Shown here: positions 34,561 through 46,840 of the stretch, piece after piece
How positions within the stretch are numbered: the first letter of the stretch is position 1
How the letters are laid out: each line of letters opens with the position of its first letter
Assembly (NCBI GenBank): GCA_032622095.1
Contig: CP136064.1
Coordinates: 136,853,954 to 136,917,953 of the forward strand
DNA length: 64,000 nt
Source of the DNA: Siphonodentalium dalli
Lineage: Eukaryota > Mollusca > Scaphopoda > Gadilida > Siphonodentaliidae
Direction: 5' to 3'
Notes under the pieces: generated by a model
The model's database searches: none
Told to the model about the DNA's origin: nothing
The model's input: the letters and a program-made list of their open reading frames with translations, nothing else
Position numbers and translations under genes: made by a program

Positions 34561-34984
34561 ATAGGGCATTTCTCAAAGACGCCTGCCTAAATAACCGCAA
34601 AGCGATACGTGAATATACATCGTAACAGAATCACTGATGCTCCCTCTGAAATAGCAATGAGTAAGACGTACGAAAATACCCATGTACCTTTCTAATCATA
34701 TGGTTCGAGTACGAATATAAAGTACCTTTTAATCATATATCGCCCATAGCTCCATTGGCAAGTAAAAACACTTTCACAGAAAACAGCCATAGGGGGCGTA
34801 ATAAAATTTGCACTCTCTCCAAAATCAAATTTGCTTCTAAAAATAGGCGCCTGGTGTGTTGTTTAGTCCCAAGCATGTTCAAAGGGCAATGCTCGGCATG
34901 TTTCGGAGGCATATAATATAACATTGCTACTGTGCTATATCTCCTATATATATACTATAGAGACCTTAAAATGTGCGACGTCAG
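34561..34984. other. No recognisable feature
   Basis: Non-coding AT-rich spacer between the LINE remnant and the palindrome cluster, ending in a short TATA-rich stretch at 34940-34965. No domain or repeat match. Confidence 0.4.
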
Positions 34985-35185
34985 AATACAGCCCATATAA
35001 TAATTTACCCGGGTAAAACTGGGGGTTTATCCGGTTTAACCCAGGTTTAACCCATGGTAAACCCCGGCTCACCCGGGTAAAATAATATTCTACAGGTTGA
35101 GTGCCACTACGAGTTATCTCGTAGTATTCAACCTTCGCAGGTTGCCACTACGAGTTATCTCGTAGTGGTTACCATGTCATGTTAC
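34985..35185. repeat. Palindrome cluster: ACCCGGGT pair and two CTACGAGTTATCTCGTAG palindromes
   Basis: Two ACCCGGGT words (about 35009 and 35077) flank a GGTTTAACC-rich segment. Then CTACGAGTTATCTCGTAG occurs twice (35107-35124, 35148-35165), each embedded in a larger hairpin bounded by GGTTG/CAACC or GGTT. The motif reappears at 36417-36514. Likely subterminal repeats of an unclassified mobile element. Confidence 0.65.
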
Positions 35186-36410
35186 TGACAAACGGATGCA
35201 GTTGAAAAGGTCGATACACCACGAAAACCCGCCTCGGAACACCAGAACAGTGATTTTATCAAATAAATAGTGTGGCTCCCCTTACATCGTTCAACTGAAG
35301 TGAGCACCATCAGCACATATATTCTACTCAAAATGGTCCAGTTGTGAATGAATACAGCTGACACTGTCTCACTGAGTGACCACCAGCGGCAGTCGTGTGT
35401 GGGCAACGGGACTGGGTTTTTGGTATTCAATAGACTGGCAATGTGCACACATGCAAACACAGTCAGGGTGATGGATATTCACAATGTACAAACATGCGAA
35501 GGCAGTTTCGAGGAATGATTACATCATTGTCTTTCAACACATTGAAACTTCGCACAACCACCCACACACGTCACGCAGGCCTGCCAAATATGTTCCTCCT
35601 CACTCTTGTGCGAGTGGACGCATCCTATACTCAAGATAAGCGGATAATCCAGGACGTTACGCGCGTTGATGCTACCATTATCTCATTATTAGGGAACACA
35701 GCAGTTGTTTTTGGAATACATTGTGCGGCTCCATTTGGGGGCTAGGTATTTTATAATTTATAATTCAAGTAATGCGGAACAATTATTCCCCAAAGCTACA
35801 TTGTACCCTCTTCCGAACGTGTTGGACAATGGAAAGCGTAATAATTACCGTACTTTAGACGTCATGCAGTTCATCGAACTGTTCTTCGTGTATGTACGGA
35901 TAAATGGTTTTGTGAGCATAGAGGTTTACAGTAAAGGGTGACTTATTTCCAGACGGATGGATTATATGGAATCGTTACATGTAGCGCACTCCTGTATGTA
36001 CAAGGATCTATTAGGCTACTGCTGGTTGTTTTAATTTTGTGCTGACAATTCTTCCTACACTATTATTTTGGGCTGTACTTTGGAACCCTAGCATAGGCCT
36101 AAATCAGGCTAAATGGGAGATAACTTACAATGCCCGAAACAACAGAAGATGCATGGTCGTAGTCATTACTGGACGAAATAAACTCATCCTCACAGGAAAC
36201 AAGTTCACCCGATTCCACGTCGGATTGACCGTCTGTAGCAATGCTCGTATATCAGTAATTTGCGCCATTGTGCATCAGCCATAATATAACTATATAACGA
36301 GCTATAACCACCACAGGGACACCCACACCTCCATACATAATTATGCTTATCACCAAAATAACTTGTATGGGTTACTTTTTACTTCATATTTATTGCTAAA
36401 ACGTGTCCAA
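35186..36410. other. No recognisable feature between the two palindrome clusters
   Basis: ORFs on both strands up to 100 codons (35182-35460 minus, 35443-35745 plus) overlap and have no recognisable domains. It may be the interior of a non-autonomous element delimited by the CTACGAG palindromes, but termini and target duplications were not found. Confidence 0.4.
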
Positions 36411-36416
36411 TTGTGT

Positions 36417-36514
36417 CTACGAGATAACTCGTAGTTGGCACTGGTGGTGGGAATACACAAATTCCTTCCGCCATTGCCGGCTACGAGTTAACTCGGCTAC
36501 GAGTTAACTCGTAG
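36417..36514. repeat. Second palindrome cluster CTACGAG(A/T)TAACTCGTAG
   Basis: Full palindromes at 36417-36434 and 36497-36514 and a clipped copy at 36481-36495. Same core as the 35.1-kb cluster with A/T changes in the 4-bp centre. Confidence 0.7.
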
Positions 36515-36689
36515 TATTATCAATCGCCGTTTCTGTCATCTAAACTCGCGACGTCGTCCAATTCTTGCTTCAATGAAGCCAAAATATGGTCTAATAAGGG
36601 TATATATCTTGCCACGATTTGGCAAACTGGCGAGATTACTAATTGATTTCCGGCACTCAACGTGTTAAACCCCATGTAAAAAGTCATTA

Positions 36690-39475
36690 TACCGGGGTTA
36701 ATCCTAGACCATGGGATGAAAATCCTAAGCTGTCATTGCTCTGCAAACTTTTGAGGTACTACATAATTTTGGTAAATGTTGAAAGGTTACGTGTCAATAA
36801 ACATATTTCGCAAATGTTCTGGCCTCGGGAGTTGAACATTTTCGAATAAAGAGCAAAAGTTTATCTGAAAAATATACCGCCGGTGCACGCGGTTCGTTCC
36901 GTCGTGATATTCCGTTATTTAGACGCATTCTGTCAATAATATCAAAGGTCGATAAATATGCATTTATTGTAAATGGATTCCTCCAAAAACAATCAACACT
37001 TTACCAGGAAGTTATACAATACATAAACCCGATATAGTTTCAAATCAAGAAACAGATTAAAGTCACAACAAAAAATTACATCAATTACACGTGCCATTCC
37101 GATTAATTGAATTTCTGGAATCGGAAGCGAAACCAAGCGCGCCATTGTCTGGAAAATTAGTATTACGCCAGGTCTTAACGGGAAACTATTTTTACTTCAC
37201 GCGGCACTTTCTCTTTATTCTATTCCACCGACAATGGCACTGTTTTTCAGAGATAGGGCAGAGACATTATATTAATCCATAATATCTTTCCGAATATTTA
37301 CCAGACACAGAGTGCCAGCCGACCATTTCATTTAGTGTCTGGTGTGCATAAGTCTATATAGGCCTATATAAGTTGAACTTTTCAAGCACGATGATGACGG
37401 GTTCGTATTTATCGTTATGTTTTCCGTTAATTATCTTTTACAATCAAATATCATATGAACTTAAGCTATTAATTCGTTAATATGATAATTTTCAACTAAC
37501 TAGTTTTGTAGATCTCTACTTGCAATTTTCCCCTTAAATATGCGAGGTGTTTAAATATGCGTATATACAATGCAGTCCACGATGTGAATTATGCAGTCGT
37601 GAAAAGTTTGAGGAATATGTCCATGCATGCTGCTATGTACCGTTTTTACGGGGACGAAAATGATAGGTTCTAGTTCAGTACAACTCTTGGAGGGCATGTG
37701 TCCGAGTCAAATAAGCCTCTATATTTTGGCGTGCAGATAACAACAATTCTGGAAATTCCATGTTTTCTATTTTTGTTTATTTATTTTTAATAAGTTATTT
37801 ATATACTGAACAGTTCGTGCAAGTTTATGTACATGTAATATCTTGTCCACTATACCGACATATAGCAGTTACACATGGCTGACTACATCATGATGATAAT
37901 ATATATACCGCGCATGAAAAGTTATTTCAAAACATGCTATATGGATGGAATGACCTCATATAAAACAAAGTATACGATATTTGTATTTGACTGTTTATTG
38001 GATCATAAAAACAAGTCGCGAATTATAATGGCGGGGTATTACCTGGCAAAATTTTAAAACAAGATGAGGCACTGCATGCATGAGCGCGGCGACCGGGTAG
38101 TCCTAACTTTGGTCAAAATGTTCAACGTTGGACATTCCATGCATACCCGAACCAACAGAAGTAATTTGACATTTCAGCCAGAAAATAGATTCGAATATTG
38201 ACCAATCAGTTTGAACGTTGTTTTGTTTTAAATGGAAATAAAGATATACCAAATTATTAAGTTTTAAAGAGTTTGGGAATGTTTGATATCTCGAGGTCAA
38301 GGGAGATGTATTAGTATGTAATTCTAAGGTGAACTAAATAAACACACTTTATAGTGACGTCCATATCGATGCATTTATATATCTTGTTATATACATGCTT
38401 GTTTTTTTTATTATTTCGTGAACAATGTTGGACATATCGCACGATTTTTCAATGACAATTATGACGGGCATTAATCATTCGGACAAGCCCATATAACCTG
38501 TATATGATTTGTTCCACAAGGCCGTTATGTGCATGTATTCGGCGTTTGATAAGTCTACACATGTAGCTAAAATCTACTAAATATACGACCATGTCCTGTG
38601 GCGAGCGCACGGTGGTCACGATATCGGACACGAATACATGTAGCACTCAAGTTCTAAACGGAACATCTGCACATGCACTTTTCACCTTATAATTTAAAAT
38701 AAACTTGAATAGTATGATTGTCTGGGTCTATAAGGCTATATGCATGGCGACAAAATGTGTCCCGAGAAAGTTTTGCGCCATCAAAATTGTAAAACTATAC
38801 CATTTGTTCAGTTAAACTGTATATATGATCGAAGTCAAGGCCGCGGATTTTATAGGGCCTATTGGCCTTTATTATTTTATGAGCGAAATAATGCACCCCA
38901 ATCCCAATGTTAGTTAAAATGGTATATCTACACATAATTTAGTTTTTATTAATTTCATATTTATACCAAAACATTTACTGACCCTCAAGTCGATGCAATT
39001 TCAGCGTAGATATTCCGTTAAATACACGTGACGCCCAGAGGAATAACACTATTCGCCGGTGGAATGCATGTAACGTCAAGAACAGTAACTCTATTTCATC
39101 GAACGTCAGGCGCCATTCGGGGGAATTTAATATTCAAAATGTCATTCTGGGCGTAAATATGCCGTTCTGTTTGTGCTTTTCGTGTTTATTGAAAGATTAC
39201 ATCATATTCCATTTAGTATAATCACCAAATTGTCTGAATTAACTTGTAATAATAAACAGAATTTTTTTTTATATTTTAGTGAGAATGTACACGAAAACGG
39301 CTAACAAAAACATGTTTTTCTCGCGAATGTGCAACTCCCGAAACCAGAACATTTTACAATATGTTACAAGAAAACAATCTTGCTATGAAAATAGAAAGTT
39401 CTTGTAGTACCCTAAAAGTTGCAGACAAACTTTTTTCTAAGCGTCCTTGGATTTTCATCCCATGGTCTATCCAGG
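36690..39475. mobile_element. 2.8-kb element bounded by ~160-bp inverted repeats
   Basis: Left arm 36695-36850 (AGACCATGGGATGAAAATCC, GCAAACTTTT, GGTACTACA, AATGTTCTGG, CTCGGGAGTTG, ACATT) is matched in order by the reverse complement of about 39310-39475. The interior (36860-39300) has no recognised ORF. A short tandem repeat continues outside the right arm. Family unknown; non-autonomous. Confidence 0.6.
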
Positions 39476-39477
39476 TA

Positions 39478-39605
39478 TATCAAACCTATATCGAGATTTA
39501 CCCGGGTGTCTTCTCCATTTGATAGGGATTTACGCAGGTGTTTCTCCATCTCATGGTATACCCAGGTGTTTCTCCATCTCATGATATACCGGGGTGTTTT
39601 TACTG
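39478..39605 (+). repeat. Minisatellite, about 28-bp unit, 3-4 copies
   Basis: Units of the type TACCCAGGTGTTTCTCCATC plus TCATGGTA recur at about 39530, 39558 and 39586, with degenerate copies upstream (TTTACCCGGGTGTCTTCTCC). Adjoins the right arm of the 2.8-kb element. Confidence 0.7.
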
Positions 39606-39743
39606 TCCAGTATGGGAAAAAGCTACCAACAGGAGCGAACTTGAAGATGTATTTTCGCCCAAGCCTTGGTGCTCAAACCTTAAATTACAACAACATATTT
39701 CACATGTATATTTTGGATTATCATTACATTAATTAATTAATAC

Positions 39744-41103
39744 CAGGTGTAAATCCGCCGTTTTTCATACGAGTCACTTAGTCAGTTTGATGCTAATTAA
39801 AGTGAGAACATGTTGTCATATGTATACAAATGTATATATTGTTTGTGAAGTTACAATGCCACATTTTAGGGCAAAATTGGTACGCTCCTTCCAAAATGGC
39901 CGCCAAAATGGCAGCTGGAAGTGGAAAATTTGACGTTTTTCCCCACTGATATCTTCTAGATAGGTTTATTATGTATGTGACTGGTTCATAGTTGAGACTT
40001 TATTATTATTTTTCATGTTAACTGATCAATGAAGCAATAAAATATGACATTCTTGTGGTCCCAGCCCCTTCCGATCCCTCAAACATTAGATTTTTTACAG
40101 AACGTGGTATAACATTTCACCAAATATCACCATTGTGATTCTAGTCATTGTTCAACAAGAAACTGTGCAACGTAACTGAGGCATACCATTACCTATGAAT
40201 ATTTTAACTCAATTTAATCAAAATTGTCACTTTGTCTCAAACTGGCTGCAAAAATGGCGACAAAAATATAAAAAAAGGCAAATATGCCACATCATGCTAT
40301 GTAATCGCTTACAAGTTGTGCTTAAGGAATAAAATGGCTATTCTATCTTACATATATTGAATACTAACATTTGTATGCGGACAAATGTGAAGTGAATAGG
40401 TATACAGGGAGTTACTGTGTGATCATAAAAACAAGCAACTCCCTCTATACCTATGCACCTCACATATGACCACATATTCACTTTCTTGTTGTTATTTTTG
40501 ACTATTTCGATGTCAAGCTTGTGATAGAAAAATCAGATTTGTTCTTGTAATGTTACACTAATAACAATTAACTAAGGTGCATCAGAATTGTTAGCATTAA
40601 TGTATATAAGACATAAGGTTATTCATCAGCCACACTTTGTAAGCAATTAAATGGGATGCCAGGGTAAAATTTACCGTTTTCCATATTTTGGCCGCCATTT
40701 TGAGACAAAAGGACAAATTTCTTTCCGCGTTCTGTAAAATCGAATTTTTGAGGGCTCGGAAGGGGCTGGGACCCAATGAATGGCACATTTCATTGCTCGA
40801 TGATCATTAACTTGAACAATACAAAATAAAGTCCCTATTCTGAACCAATTCCATAGAGCAGATACTGATCTACAAGATATTAGTGTAAATACGTCAAAAT
40901 TTCCGGCAGCCCTTTTGGCGGAAATCTTGGAGGGGAGTTCCAATTCTGCCTTAAACATGTGGCAATACATCTTAGCTTCACACAAGTATAGATATTTGTA
41001 TACACAAGACAATATGTTTTAACTATAATATGCATCAAATTGACTTAGTGACTCGTCTGGAAAAACGGCGGCCATATTGGACTCCATCTTGCCTGGTGTC
41101 TAC
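39744..41103. mobile_element. 1.36-kb foldback element with CCGCCATTTTGG-type arms
   Basis: The left arm (39744-40423) and right arm (40430-41103) are inverted copies: AAATGGCCGCCAAAATGGCA (39895) versus GCCCTTTTGGCGGAAATCTT (40910), GACTGGTTCATAGTTGAGAC versus GTCCCTATTCTGAACCAATT, and GTTTTTCATACGAGTCAC versus GTGACTCGTCTGGAAAAAC. The centre is a tight hairpin: GTGAATAGGTATACAGGGAG / CTCCCTCTATACCTATGCAC. No ORF. A second, related copy follows directly. Confidence 0.7.
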
Positions 41104-41487
41104 ACGGCCACTCTTTCGCATTAACATTGCTTACAAGTTGAGTCACTTAAAATGAGTCGGGAGCTATATTAGACCCTAAATGAACAGAAAAATATTAGGG
41201 CATAGAATTACATGTTTTGTGTGTCCCTTTCGTTTCGTTTCGTTCGGAAAACTATTGTCCTGTCTTTTAATTATATACCGGTATTCTTCCAACGAAAATG
41301 GAGCAAAAAGTTAGCGTGTAATGATGGTAATTTTGTCGCAAATTAACATGGATTGACAACAGAAAATGGTTGACTAGAAACAAATCGGATATATTGTGAA
41401 TTAAATACAAGATTCAACGATTTTATTCATATGAATGTTCGCAGAATATCGAAAGACAGTCTGTCAAAATTATTTCTATTTCCTATA
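41104..41487 (+). repeat. Spacer unit repeated at 50090-50340
   Basis: TTTCGTTTCGTTTCG, AACAGAAAATGGTTGACTAG, AATCGGATATATTGTGAATT and TACAAGATTCAACGATTTTA recur in the same order and orientation at 50100-50340. With the flanking foldback copies this forms a ~1.2-kb tandem duplication, the second unit of which carries the Helitron. Confidence 0.7.
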
Positions 41488-42056
41488 TTGCCCATCATGC
41501 CATGTACTCGCTTACAAGTTGTGTTTATTGAATAAGATTGACTATTTTTATATCTTATATAAATTGAAAACAAACATTTGTGAGCGGGCAAATGTGAGGT
41601 GAATAGGTATACAGGGAGTTACTGTGAGCATGAGAAAAGGAGTGGCTATATAATGTCATGGTTTGATAATAAAGTAACTGCCTGTATTCACCTCACATAT
41701 GACCACATATTCATCCCTGGATGTTATTTTGACGATTTCGATGTCAAGCTTGTGATAGAAAAATCAAATTTGTTCTTGTAATGTCAGTAGTTACACTAGT
41801 AACTATGTTCATCATAATTGCTAGTATTCAATGCACATAATACAGAATAGCCTATTTTATTCATCAACCACACTTTGTAAGCGATTACATGGCATGCTAG
41901 AGCAATACTTACCATTTTGGCTGCCATTTTGGCAGCCATTTTGAGACAAATTGACCAATTTGTTTCCGCATTCTGTAAAATCGAATTATTGAGGGATCGG
42001 AAGGGACTGGGACCCCCATGAGTGGCACATTTCATTGTTCAATTTAACTTGAACAA
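41488..42056. repeat. Second foldback copy, left portion (split by the Helitron)
   Basis: Aligns with 40285-40819: CGCTTACAAGTTGTG, GTGAATAGGTATACAGGGAG, GATGTCAAGCTTGTGATAGA, CACACTTTGTAAGCGATTAC and CATTTTGAGACAAA, ending TTAACTTGAACAA at 42056. The remainder resumes at 49828 with TACAAAATAAAGTCC. Confidence 0.75.
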
Positions 42057-42958
42057 TCTATATCTATATTTGCGAATGTCTGTCTGTCTGTCTGTCTGTG
42101 TTCTATAGAAATTCACAGGGGACCATCTAGATGATGCCAAAGGGGTCTACTAGGAGTAGCTTTTTACGAGAAAGATAATGGTCGGGGTTAGAATTTTCTA
42201 AAGTGACGCCGTTGTTGTCAGGGGCAGAAAAGGGAGAGGGGCAGAAAAATATGAGGAATCTAATGGCGTGGTTCAAATATGGCAAAAGTCGCACCGTTCG
42301 CGTCAGGGGTGCCCGGAGGGGGGGGGGGGGCAGATTTTTGTTCTTTCGCCGATTGCCACGAAACTTACATATAATCATCCCCATCATATGAAGAATCCAA
42401 CGGTGTGGTTTAAATATATCAAAAGTGGCGTCGTTTGAGTCAGGGATGAACGGAAGGGGAGAGGGGCACCAAAATTGATAAAACTCATTTTAGCGCCGAT
42501 TTCCACCAAATTGATATATATTATTCTTCTTCATGATACAATGAATCTAATTGTGCGATTTAACAACGCCAAATTGTTGTTTTTGGGTGAGAGATTGGGA
42601 GGGGTGGGCACTAAATTTGATAATAAGTCGCCGTTTGCCACCACACTTATACAAAATCATCCCCATGGTATGAGGAGTCTAATGGTGTGGCTTTTATCTG
42701 TCAAATGTCGCTCATTTGAGTCAGGGTTGCATTGAAAGGGACAAGGGCACCAAAATTAATGCACATTTTGTTAGGGCCAATTTCCACCAAATTGATACAC
42801 GTTCTTATCCATGATACGAGGAATTTAATCGTGATTTAAAGAACCATAGTGGTGCTGTTTGTGTGAGAGATGGAGAGGGGAGGGATTGGCACCAAATTTG
42901 ATAAACAAAAATTGTTTAGTCGCCGATTATCACCAAACTTATAAACAATCATCTCCAT

Positions 42959-42963
42959 GATAT
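42959..42963 (+). repeat. Copia target-site duplication GATAT (left)
   Basis: GATAT precedes the left LTR and is repeated at 47964-47968 after the right LTR. Confidence 0.85.
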
Positions 42964-43069
42964 TGAAAAGTTGATATTTATTCATTGCTCATAAGTATTA
43001 AAGACTCCAGCACCTACAAGGTAAATGCCTTACATTAGTATAAAGTGGTAAACATATATGAACATAACA
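42964..43069 (-). repeat. Copia 3' LTR
   Basis: 106 bp, TG...CA, identical to 47858-47963. It contains TTAGTATAAAGTGG on the plus strand. Confidence 0.9.
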
Positions 43070-43079
43070 GACTCCCGTG

Positions 43080-43180
43080 TGTTCTTTAAAGTAAAGAAGT
43101 GCTAAGGAAAAAAGAAAATGTTAGTTAGTGTGCATGTAACGTAAAGTATAGAAGTGCTAAAAAGAAAGAAAATGTTAGTT
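43080..43180 (-). repeat. Tandem duplication in the copia 3' UTR
   Basis: AAAGTAAAGAAGTGCTAAGG, AAAGAAAATGTTAGTTAG and GT are repeated (43090-43132 and 43143-43181) between the end of the coding region and the 3' LTR. Confidence 0.6.
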
Positions 43181-43349
43181 AGAGTAAGTGAGCACTGATG
43201 AATGATCTGCTCGCCCAGAAATTAAACTTAAACATTTTGAGCACATAGCAGTCACTTCATGAACATAAGTCACTTCCGGAATATATTGGTCCATAAAGTC
43301 ATGGAAACACTTAGCAGTCACTCCCTAAACAAACTGTCCAGTCATCTCC

Positions 43350-44932
43350 TTAACTAGTAACATCCAAATCAGGTTGAATCATTCCAGAGCTCATGACATC
43401 TACTAGACTATGGAAATTGGCACCTGCCTTGGTCATACAGTCCGATATATGTCTACTTGCAGCAATCCATTTCACTTCCACTTCGCCTTTTTCAACACTT
43501 TCCTTGCTGCTGGCCAACTCAACTCTCAACCGTTTTTCAGATACTAGTTTAGTAGAGTGAATGTTCTCATACAGTGATTTGTTGTCTGTCATACAGACAA
43601 TTGGAATGTTCTGTTTTTCAGGAACAATTTCCTTAAGAATGTTCTGTACATATATACATAAATCTATCCCATCAACTAGAGCTAGTGCTTCTGCGGCCAA
43701 AGTGCTTTTAACCACGCTCCTTATTTTCTTTGAGAACCATGCAATAGGGCAGCACATGTGATTTCCAACACGCAAAAACAGAATTGAACCTCCAGCGCTA
43801 GAAACTCTCTCTGATAAATTGGCATATGATGCGTCAGAATACACCACAATCTCAATGTTGTCAAGACTGCCCAAACTTGGAAACATCATTTTATACTGAT
43901 TATTCTTGGCTTTTCGGATCACTTTGTTAATCTTTTTGCCTAGTTTACAAGGATTCTCTTCACTTGTGGTGCTAAGATCTAGTATGTCAAAGCTGAGATC
44001 TGGCCTGGTTTGTGTGGCGATCCAATGTAACTGTCCAATGATTACACCGAGAAGTCGGTCTTGTCTGGAAACAGAACTAACTTGCTGTAATTCCTCAATA
44101 TAATTGTTCTGATGAAGTTGAATGGTGTCATTATTTTGTGTGATATCCAGTCCAATATACTTAAATATCTTGTCTTGTTTTTTCCACACTGAAACCTAGA
44201 CATAACATTGTCTACCACATTCTTCTTAAAATCTCCTGTAACTGCCCACAGGAAATCGTCCACGTGCATCAAAAATAAACTACTTAAATTTTTTCCATCT
44301 TTAAAGTAGAACAGTGAAGGGTCCATTCTCGATTGAACACATCCCAGTTTGATCTGTTCTCCTCTCACACTCAAAAACCAGTGTCTCGAAGCATCGACCA
44401 ATCCATATACGCACTTTTTTAATTTCCACACCTGCTGTCAATCGTGGAGAGCTTCTTCTGGTGGTCGCACAAATATGTCTCTATCTATGTTTCTCCCCTG
44501 CAGAAATGCAGATTTTACATCAATGGAATGAATCATATATTTTAATGTTGAAGAAAGCACAAGAAACAGTCGAAGACATTCTTTGTGAACTGTAGGAGAG
44601 TCAGTTTTTGTATTAATCACTTCTTGAAATCCTCTTATCACTAGTCTTGCTTTCACAGCTGTTTCACCATTCACCTCTTTTTCCGTTATAACCCATCTGG
44701 TAGTCACACATTCTTGGTTAGTATACGTCATTTCTTCGTATACTTGAAATTCTTTCCAGTTATCAAGTTCTTTCTGTTTTGCCAATCTGACAATTTCTTG
44801 TTTGTGCTCTTTCGAGGGAACCGTCACAATATTACTTTCCTCTTCATCATCTGATACTAACTCCCATTCTTCCACATCATTACTGAAACTCAATCCGATC
44901 ATTTCTGCATTGCTTTCTTCTTTCAAATTCAT
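43350..44932 (-). pseudogene. Copia reverse transcriptase and RNase H
   Basis: From 44932 leftward: NWKEFQVYEEMTYTNQE, TTRWVITEKEVNGETAVKAR, LVIRGFQE and IHSIDVKSAFLQG (first catalytic Asp), then an in-frame TGA near 44436 and WKLKKCVYGLVDASRHWF, LFLMHVDDFLWAV (active-site VDD), a one-base shift in an A run near 44190, and KYIGLDITQ. The RNase H follows with VVYSDASYANLSERVSSAGG, STLAAEALALVDGIDLCIY and MTDNKSLYENIHSTK, ending near 43350. The RT copies element RNA to cDNA and RNase H removes the RNA. The order RT then RNase H at the C-terminus, with integrase upstream, proves Ty1/copia. One nonsense and one frameshift in this part. Confidence 0.88.
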
Positions 44933-46840
44933 ATATGCCCAGTTCTTTCCAGTAGCTTTGCCACCTCTGCTAATTACTAATCACTTTAGCTTTCCTCCAT
45001 CGGTCACTTCCTTTCATCTTAAATTTAATTTCTGTATTCAGTTGCGGTAGCTGTTTAGATGTAACTTGCTCTGATGATACACTAGTTTTACTAACTGTCT
45101 GATCATTACGTGCTGACATTTGCTGGTTATCACTTACATCATTATTGGGCATACCAGCATCATCTTCTTGCTTAACATCATCTGAAGGTAACTTGATAGT
45201 TTCTTTATCTGTTTTTTCATCTTCTGTGTTTTGCCAACCTCTGAAACTGTTCTGAATTCATCGCCACATCTGGTTAGCCGGCAGGGATGGACACGAACAT
45301 ACACACTTCCATGTCTCACAAATACAACTTTTGCATCTTGTCCAATTACCACTGCTGGACCTTTCCACTAATTGTCATTGTCTCTTTTATAATACACTCT
45401 GTCTCCATTTACAAAAAATTCTTGGGATGCTCTGATTTGATGTCTCAAGGCTTTTCTGATTCTTTCAGATGACTCTGTTTGTATAACAGAGCGTCTACTA
45501 GAATGAAGGGCATTCAGATGTCTTGCAAATGTTTCAGAGATGGTAGTGTTCTCTAATGCTGGCGGTTTGTCGGTTAACACAGAAGGTAGATTGGGATTCT
45601 TGCCAAAAACCAACTGGTATGGACTCCACCCATAAACCATGCTTAACGAGTTCTTGGCATTGATGGCCCACACCAAAGCAACTTCAAGATTCAACTTAGG
45701 ATGATCTTCAAGAATTTTTTCCACACAATCATCCACTACCGCATGATTTCTTTCGCATAAACCATTTTGCCAAGGACTGTATCCGGCTGTGTTAAGCATC
45801 TCAATGTTCAAGTTCTGACACATGTCACTAAAAACTTCATTTGCAAATTCCCCGCCATTGTCAGCAAGAAATTTCTTGGGTGCACCCATTCCACTCCCAA
45901 TCCAAAGAGTCATGACCTTCTCTACTATCACTTCAGGTGTCTTCCTCTTTATCACAGCCGCTAGACTGAAGCGCGTAGCCATGTCAATCATATGTAGAAA
46001 ATACAGTCCTGGTGACCACACCTTTAAATCAAGTGCTACTGCTTCATTAAATTCTGTTGCCATAGGTAAGGAAACTGCTGTTCGTGCTGGAGTCTTTTTG
46101 TACATCTTACAGGTTTCACAAGAATCAGTCACTTTATCCACACACTTCAAATGACCATCAGCATATCCACCAGCATCTTTCAGCAATGATTTCAGTCTTT
46201 TTGCTGATGGATGAGAAAATTGCTTGTGCAACTTCAGAATCACCTTTTCCTTGTCTTGTTCAGACACTGAAGCAACAAGTGCTTCCGCAGTCTCATTAAC
46301 ATTAACTGATACATGACCAATCGGAACACAATAATGTCCTGATGTTGTACATTGTAACTGAACCTGCCTTCCAAATATGAGTGCACTATCATTTTCCAAG
46401 TCCAGTACCATCCTTGCTTTTTTTATGGCATCCTTACTGAGGAGCAAGGGAATGTCACTTTTCACAACATCGGTCTCTATTTCACATTCCATTCCTGCAA
46501 GCACACATGGAATTGTAACTCTCCCTTCCGATTTCAGAACAGTTCCACCTCCAAATTTGAAAATCTTGTCACTTGAAGAGTATTTCACTTTCTCTCGCTC
46601 AGCAACAGTCAGAGAATCAACATAGCAGTTTATCCAAGCTCTACCGGTAACTGTTGCACTACAGGCACTGTCTAAAATAGCTGCATTCCGAGCTTCTGTA
46701 GCAAGCATAACAGACTCAATCCCTCTGCTTCCTGTGAACAGAACAGCATTTTGAACAGGCTTAGCCATATTCTCATATGAATGAGGACAGTTTTTTACAA
46801 GGTGTCGAATAGAGTCACAACTGTGGCACCTCAGTGGCAA
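44933..46840 (-). pseudogene. Copia zinc knuckle, protease and integrase
   Basis: The segment opens with the nucleocapsid knuckle CHSCDSIRHLVKNC (C-x2-C-x4-H-x4-C). The protease shows AAILDSACSATVTG (DSA instead of the usual DSG/DTG; the Asp is present). The integrase has the zinc-binding LHKQFSHPSAKRLKSLL...CETCKMYKKTP, core residues in AVALDLKVW, FLADNGGEFANE and YSPWQNGLCERNHAVV (D, D, E), and YGWSPYQLVFG. A TAG near 45368 interrupts DNDN/WKGPAVVIGQD; a frameshift near 45235 and a stop plus shift near 44985 follow in the acidic linker before RT. Integrase inserts the cDNA, leaving 5-bp duplications, matching GATAT. Confidence 0.87.

Noticed and set aside
42057-42120. (TGTC)n tract as a simple microsatellite
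   Set aside because: It is a constant part of the 5' end of the Helitron-like families (also at 7100, 12720, 48400), so it belongs to the element.
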